This document shows, piece after piece, positions 60,246 through 64,000 of a stretch of 64,000 nt of DNA (position 1 is its first letter; each line of letters opens with the position of its first letter). Where the stretch lies: positions 1,079,041 to 1,143,040 of the forward strand of contig NZ_CP019434.1 of NCBI RefSeq assembly GCF_001975725.1, given 5' to 3'. The notes under the pieces were generated by a model. The model made no database searches. It saw nothing but the letters and a program-made list of their open reading frames with translations, and was not told the DNA's origin. This DNA comes from Acidihalobacter ferrooxydans. Lineage in GTDB: Bacteria; Pseudomonadota; Gammaproteobacteria; DSM-5130; Acidihalobacteraceae. Position numbers and translations under genes: made by a program.

Positions 60246-60641
60246 TCAGCGAATTAGGGTCATGCCGGCAGTCTTTGCTGCAGCCGAGTCGAAGGTCATC
60301 GTCTGGACACAACCGGCGGATGCTGACATGCGCTCGATTAGGCAGTCAGCGAAATCCGCGTTTCCTGCAATGAAAGCGCGCAACGCACGAATGACATGCT
60401 CGGCTTGATCCAAGATCAGTTGCTTTGAGCGAAGGATGACCTCCAGCGCCTGCGCGACTTGTTTTCGACTCAAGTCGTAGCACGACGACAGCACCCACAC
60501 CAGTTCGAGGACAGAGACCAGGGTGATGAAGCCAGGTGCCGCCGCTGATAGGCCTTCGATCAGCGCCGTTGCCTGGGCGGCCTGTTGCGCGTCGTCCTGC
60601 ATGATGTAGCGAACCAGTACGTTGGTATCCAGTCCGATCAT
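60246..60641 (-). CDS. vapC: VapC-like PIN-domain toxin
   Basis: A 131-residue PIN-domain RNase. The four acidic residues are visible: Asp in MIGLDTNVLVRYIMQDD, Glu in VSVLELVWVL, Asp in NADFADCLIE and Asp in MTFDSAAAK. VapC toxins cleave tRNA or rRNA. Its ATG overlaps the point where the antitoxin frame would end as ATGA if the antitoxin frameshift were repaired, as in normal vapBC operons. Confidence 0.9.
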   Translation of the reverse strand: MIGLDTNVLVRYIMQDDAQQAAQATALIEGLSAAAPGFITLVSVLELVWVLSSCYDLSRKQVAQALEVILRSKQLILDQAEHVIRALRAFIAGNADFADCLIERMSASAGCVQTMTFDSAAAKTAGMTLIR

Positions 60642-60675
60642 CGCGCCGATGCTCCGCGAGACGCAATGGCGGCGT

Positions 60676-60879
60676 TCATTTCCTCGATAGACGGGGTTTG
60701 GCCGACTTGCCGAACATGCCCTTGAGTTCCGTTACAGACCGATTCACCGGCACGAACAGGAACTGCCCAGGCTCAATCTGGACAAACTCCACCCGGTCCC
60801 CGGCGTCAATGGCGAGCGCATGGCGAACATCGGCTGGAATTGTGATCTGGCCTTTGGAAGTGATGGTCGCGGTAGTCAT
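60676..60879 (-). CDS. vapB: VapB/AbrB-like antitoxin with frameshifted C-terminus
   Basis: A 67-residue AbrB-fold protein: MTTATITSKGQITIPADVRH, LAIDAGDRVEFVQIEPG. It ends KPRLSRK after a run of four C residues (60693-60696). One extra C would extend the frame as KPPSIEEMNAAIAS to a TGA overlapping the vapC start, the usual toxin-binding tail. The DNA-binding part is intact, the tail is not. Either the base loss is a mutation leaving the toxin uncontrolled or it is a sequence error. Confidence 0.8.
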   Translation of the reverse strand: MTTATITSKGQITIPADVRHALAIDAGDRVEFVQIEPGQFLFVPVNRSVTELKGMFGKSAKPRLSRK

Positions 60880-61103
60880 GTAGGCGAACTCCTGTGCATC
60901 CTTACATTAATGTAAGGATGCACGGTTTGCAAACCAAATCCCCTTGGAGAGGCGCCTGGACGTGATGCGGCCAAACCTCGCGCTACCCATGACTTGGGCC
61001 TAGGTTGCGGCCATTCTGATGATGGCTTGGCAGTCGTATCGACAAGGGTGAAGAACCGCCCGTAATCCAGCCAGCTTGCCAAAGACGAATGAGACTTCCT
61101 GAA
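60880..61103. other. Intergenic, no recognisable gene
   Basis: Contains the vapBC promoter region: TACATTAATGTA (60903-60914) is a perfect 12-bp palindrome just upstream of vapB, a plausible VapBC operator. The rest shows nothing recognisable. Confidence 0.45.
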
Positions 61104-61286
61104 TCAGTGCTGCGACATCGGGCGCTTATTGTTAGATGCGGTTCCAGGCAGCCTTGCGGCTGGAACGTTGTTCGGGTAATCGAAGCAGAGGTCCCGGCAA
61201 TCGATCCAGGGACGCCCTGGCGGAGGCTCTGTCGTTGCTAATGGCTTGGCCGCATCTAGATATTTTCGCGTGCGTTCTGAAAGCAT
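61104..61286 (-). CDS. Small hypothetical ORF
   Basis: A 60-residue frame (MLSERTRKYLDAAKPLATTE, PWIDCRDLCFDYP) lying 14 bp after the exonuclease stop on the same strand. No known domain and no strong SD. It might be a small downstream cistron, or chance; evidence is limited to position. Confidence 0.3.
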   Translation of the reverse strand: MLSERTRKYLDAAKPLATTEPPPGRPWIDCRDLCFDYPNNVPAARLPGTASNNKRPMSQH

Positions 61287-61300
61287 GACCGGCTCACTGA

Positions 61301-62032
61301 TCAGACGATCCTTTGCCGCTCAAGCCAAAGTGCGGCGGTGTGGCGAACATCGACAGAAAAATCACGTTCCAGCACCCACTCAAGGAAACCGCAATCCATA
61401 TCCTTCCATGGCCGTCCGCGATGTTTGCCGAACGGCACATGCTGAAGTTCGGCCGGACGTGCTATCCACTCGGCCAACGCTTCGGCGCTTTCGGGTGCAT
61501 CCTCGCGCGAGTGCAATTCGAGCAGTCCTTGGCGAAGCACAGCGGCTGTTACCAGTGCGTCGGCCATTGCGCGGTGCGCGGGCAAGCCTTTGGCCTGCGG
61601 AACATCGAGGTGGAGCCAATACCGAAGGACCTGGTTGCCGTGCGCGGGTGCCTGCGGCCAGAGATGCATCGCCAGGCGCCAGGTACATATCCAGGGATTT
61701 GCGGTGTGAGTGAGCCCGAGCATCGTGCGGTCATACGGCGCATTGTGCGCGGCGAAGGCGTCACCTGTGGCAGTGAGTTCAGGCTGGATATCTGCAAGCG
61801 ACGGTGCTCCGTACACGTCGTCGTCGACCAAATGGTGAATCGCAGAAGCCGTTGCGGGGATTGGGATACGAGGATCAATCAAGGTTTCGAGTGTGGGTTC
61901 CACGCTGCCATCCGGATGCAACAAGACAACCGCGGCTTCGACGGGCCGGTCCTGTTCGAGGTTAAGCCCAGTGGCCTCGCAGTCGATGACGGCGAACGTG
62001 GTGTCGGCAAGTTCATGTGTGTGGTCGGGCAT
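61301..62032 (-). CDS. DnaQ-like DEDDh exonuclease with DUF3820-like tail
   Basis: A 243-residue protein. ATG 62032 is used because GGAG lies 6 nt upstream. Exo I is FAVIDCEATGL (D-x-E), Exo II is AAHNAPYDRTML with Asp, and Exo III is LPAHRAMADALVT with the catalytic His and Asp. The C-terminal 65 residues (VPFGKHRGRPWKDMDCGFLEWVLER) match the short DUF3820/quorum-regulated-factor domain often fused to such exonucleases. It is a 3'-5' nuclease, likely for single-stranded ends. It is divergent from the parM-like gene, separated by the partition control region. Confidence 0.85.
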   Translation of the reverse strand: MPDHTHELADTTFAVIDCEATGLNLEQDRPVEAAVVLLHPDGSVEPTLETLIDPRIPIPATASAIHHLVDDDVYGAPSLADIQPELTATGDAFAAHNAPYDRTMLGLTHTANPWICTWRLAMHLWPQAPAHGNQVLRYWLHLDVPQAKGLPAHRAMADALVTAAVLRQGLLELHSREDAPESAEALAEWIARPAELQHVPFGKHRGRPWKDMDCGFLEWVLERDFSVDVRHTAALWLERQRIV

Positions 62033-62105
62033 CAAAAACTCCATCAGTCGCATTCAATGCAAGCATACAGCGGTTTACCAGAACGCAAGCCATCACGGCG
62101 GTGCC

Positions 62106-62137
62106 AAAAAAGGCTCAAAAACGGGGTTTTTCCGAAA
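62106..62137. promoter_or_regulatory. Shared A-rich palindromic motif upstream of the partition genes
   Basis: Core AAAAAC-GGG-GTTTTT (62117-62131) with left flank AAAAAAGGCTC and right flank CCGAAA. It closely matches the motif before virB8. It lies 60 bp before the parM start and could be the partition promoter operator or a transfer-activator site. GTGCC-GGCAGT-GGCAC (62140-62155) next to it is a second short inverted repeat. Confidence 0.6.
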
Positions 62138-62197
62138 CGTGCCGGCAGTGGCACGCCGATACACTGATTCACACCTCACAGACCATCGGGACAAACC

Positions 62198-63160
62198 ATG
62201 TACGTCATTGCCCTGGATATCGGGTATGGAAACAACAAGCGCGCGATTGGACACGACGCCGACGCAAGTCCTCGTCTTGATCAATGGCCGTCGGTGATTG
62301 CGCCTGAGCGCACTCGCCACCTCTCGGTCAATGGTGATGCAGGCAGCGGTCGACTTGTGCGGTTTAACAACAAAGGCTGGCTGGTTGGCGTCGACCTTGA
62401 AGAGCCTGGTGCGCAAGACGTGCTGCACGAAGACTATGTCGGAAGTGACGACTGGCTGATTCACCTGCTGGCCGGGCTGCAGGGCATACCGACGGGTGCG
62501 CAGGTCCTGTTAGTCGTCGGGCTGCCGGTGGACGAATGGATGCTGGGCGCGCACAACGAAAAGCTGCGTAGCGCCTGCGAGCGTGGCGCCAAAGAAGCCG
62601 GTATCAACCTCAAGGCCATCAAAATCGTCCCGCAACCGCTGGGCGCGTTTGTCGATGCAAACGCCCGCTGTGACGGCCTCCTGGTCAAGCGGCGCGTCCT
62701 GGTGGTTGATCCGGGTCGCTACACGCTCGACTGGACGCTGTTCGTCAACGGCAAGCTCAATTCAGAGGGTTCGGGTTCGGACCGGCGCGGCGCGGTCAGC
62801 CGCATCATCGAAGGCGTTGCTAGGGAAATCCAGACCGGATTTGGGGCCAAGGTGGGCTATGGACGTATCCGCAAGGCGCTCGAAGACGACGGAGTCATCG
62901 TCATTCGCGGCCAGCAGGTGGACTGTAAGAACCTGATTCAGGGTGTCAGCGCCCAGGTCGTTGACGAAGCCATGTCACGCATTCGCGAGACGCTGCGGGT
63001 GGAAGACGACGTAGACCGCATTGTGCTGGCCGGCGGTGGTGCGCGGTTCTATCAGCCGCGCCTGGAAGAGACCTTTGGCGCCGATTTGCTGGATGTCGCG
63101 CCGCGGCCGGTACAGGCGAACGTCAGAGGCTACTGGCTCTATGGCTCGCACAGCGTCTGA
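62198..63160 (+). CDS. parM: ParM-like plasmid segregation ATPase (actin fold)
   Basis: A 320-residue actin-like protein. The phosphate-1 motif is ALDIGYGNNK at the N-terminus, followed by VGLPVDEWM, the PQPLGAF block near 146, phosphate-2 VLVVDPGRYTLDWTLF near 169, and the adenosine motif IVLAGGGARFY near 275. These define ParM/StbA/Alp-type filament proteins that push plasmid copies apart. The next two genes overlap in series and probably include the adaptor. The upstream 140 bp may hold the centromere and promoter. Confidence 0.85.
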   Translation: MYVIALDIGYGNNKRAIGHDADASPRLDQWPSVIAPERTRHLSVNGDAGSGRLVRFNNKGWLVGVDLEEPGAQDVLHEDYVGSDDWLIHLLAGLQGIPTGAQVLLVVGLPVDEWMLGAHNEKLRSACERGAKEAGINLKAIKIVPQPLGAFVDANARCDGLLVKRRVLVVDPGRYTLDWTLFVNGKLNSEGSGSDRRGAVSRIIEGVAREIQTGFGAKVGYGRIRKALEDDGVIVIRGQQVDCKNLIQGVSAQVVDEAMSRIRETLRVEDDVDRIVLAGGGARFYQPRLEETFGADLLDVAPRPVQANVRGYWLYGSHSV

Positions 63161-63389
63161 TGGGCTGCTGCTGCGGGTTCGTCTGAAGGTCACCGGATCG
63201 TTGGCGCAGCATCTATCCGGTATGAGTCAAGCACAAGTGCGTGACGAGCTGCGTTTTTTGGCCGAGCTGGGCTACCGCACCCTGCATCAGGGCGCGGCCC
63301 TGCAGGCGCCGCCGCCACCCGAACCGAAGAAGGGTGGAGCAAAAAGCATGGACTGGCTCAATGACATTGATATTGACGAGGGATTCTGA
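63141..63389 (+). CDS. Possible ParR-type partition adaptor
   Basis: An 82-residue protein overlapping the end of parM by 20 bp. MARTASDGLLLRVRLKVTG with LAQHLSGMSQAQVRDELRFL and LAELGYRTL resembles a short ribbon-helix-helix, then a Pro-rich linker and an acidic C-terminal peptide (MDWLNDIDIDEGF) that could bind ParM filaments, as do ParR tails. The call comes from position and layout. Confidence 0.5.
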   Translation: MARTASDGLLLRVRLKVTGSLAQHLSGMSQAQVRDELRFLAELGYRTLHQGAALQAPPPPEPKKGGAKSMDWLNDIDIDEGF

Positions 63390-63970
63390 TGAACACCACC
63401 GAAGAACACATTAGCACGCAAAGTCGGCTTGAAAGCGTGATGGACGACTTTTGCGAGGCCGCCGAACGCGAGATTCGCAGCTGGATGGAAGCTGGCGAAG
63501 CGCTATGCGAAGACGCGCGCGACACCGACAACAAGGCGCTGATGGCGATTGCGACCAGCCGCTGGAAAGGCATCCGGGCCGACATGGACCGGCTGCATGA
63601 CATCGGCGACAAATTCAAATCCATTGAACATCGCATTCGCGTATTGCGGCGGACTTATCGGGAAACGCTGCTGAGCCGGGATCAGGCGCGTCGCCGGTAC
63701 AAAGCCGAACTGACGCGCGACGCCGACGACGTGGTGCTGCGCCTGCTCGAAGCCGAGCACAAGCGCGGCATGCTACTGGGCGAGGCCGCGCACCTGTCGA
63801 TGCGCGCGCAAAGCGCAGCCCGCGAGCTTTACAGCCAGGTCTCCGTGCTCAGTGGGCACGGCCGGGTGGAACGCCTGCCGGGTCTCAACAACGTCGTTGC
63901 ACTCGAAGACAGGCAACAGAACTCAGAACACCTACAGGAACCCCGCACGGAGCAACACTTCAATGGATAA
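63389..63970 (+). CDS. Coiled-coil protein of unknown function in the partition operon
   Basis: A 193-residue, highly charged helical protein (MNTTEEHISTQSRLESVMDD, IEHRIRVLRRTYRETLLSRD, LLEAEHKRGMLLGEAAHLSM) with likely coiled coil from residue 40 to 150. The ATG overlaps the stop of the upstream gene (TGATG). A role with ParM is possible; no family is recognised. Confidence 0.55.
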   Translation: MNTTEEHISTQSRLESVMDDFCEAAEREIRSWMEAGEALCEDARDTDNKALMAIATSRWKGIRADMDRLHDIGDKFKSIEHRIRVLRRTYRETLLSRDQARRRYKAELTRDADDVVLRLLEAEHKRGMLLGEAAHLSMRAQSAARELYSQVSVLSGHGRVERLPGLNNVVALEDRQQNSEHLQEPRTEQHFNG

Positions 63971-64000
63971 AAAAGGCAAGAACGACGAGGCATTCAGCGG
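63963..64000 (+). CDS. Start of a further gene, cut by window end
   Basis: ATG 63963 lies within the stop region of the preceding gene and opens MDKKGKNDEAFS, with GGAGCA about 15 nt upstream. Overlapping arrangement continues the operon. Too short to assign. Confidence 0.4.
   Translation, partial: MDKKGKNDEAFS

Overview
The window is one stretch of a large conjugative element, most likely a plasmid. It carries a replication module with iterons (about 3.9-6.9 kb), a VirB-type type IV secretion system (T4SS) fused to a type IV pilus (T4P) assembly cluster (10.9-35.4 kb), a ParM-like partition locus (62.2-64.0 kb) and accessory cargo. The DNA is GC-rich and proteobacterial in codon style. The mercury genes run merC-merA without merT or merP, as is known for Acidithiobacillus, so an acidophilic gammaproteobacterial or acidithiobacillial host is plausible. 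That host assignment is inference; no rRNA or chromosomal marker is present.

Layout. 1-6.5 kb: a truncated RecD/Dda-like helicase, a divergent EAL-domain protein, and a minus-strand operon of two winged-helix replication proteins, a DUF6475-like protein, RecG and a small Cys protein. 6.6-6.9 kb: two oppositely oriented iteron groups beside an A-rich tract (candidate oriV). 6.9-9.4 kb: nested IS66/IS630 remnants, a restriction-enzyme fragment, a frameshifted gene and a DUF488 gene. 9.5-10.8 kb: a CRISPR array of 9 repeats with no cas genes in view, just downstream of a co-oriented RNase III gene. 10.9-31.4 kb: virB11, B2, B3, B4, B5, B6, B8, B9, B10, then without a break pilL-like, pilN, pilO-like, pilQ, pilR, pilin and retraction-ATPase genes. 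31.6-35.4 kb: three exported proteins I cannot assign.

35.5-52.6 kb is an accessory and regulatory zone. It holds two copies of one IS200/IS605-type element, each splitting a gene that can be rejoined in frame; a hicAB-like module; a complete ISL3-family transposon carrying a BsuBI/PstI-type restriction-modification system with a perfect 8-bp target duplication; an IHF-like gene; a prepilin peptidase; NERD and UvrD-like genes; and an FlhDC-like pair resembling the SetCD/AcaCD transfer activators, whose FlhC-like member is split by the second IS copy. 52.7-53.6 kb: a four-copy phased repeat upstream of a MobI-like gene (candidate oriT). 53.9-59.1 kb: a transposase remnant, a truncated haemoglobin behind an NsrR-like operator, scars of three chopped genes and a merR-less mercury operon. 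59.5-64 kb: a DUF3579 protein, toxin-antitoxin genes, a DnaQ-like exonuclease and the partition locus.

How it fits together: the T4SS and T4P serve transfer and mate attachment, with pilin maturation supplied by the distant prepilin peptidase. A palindromic motif recurs upstream of virB8, parM, the FlhD-like gene and the replication operon, suggesting one regulator over transfer, partition and replication. The most striking observation is that a duplicated CRISPR spacer matches this element's own virB2 pilin gene at 27 of 32 positions and in its reading frame. This suggests the array targets the conjugation pilin of a related, competing element.
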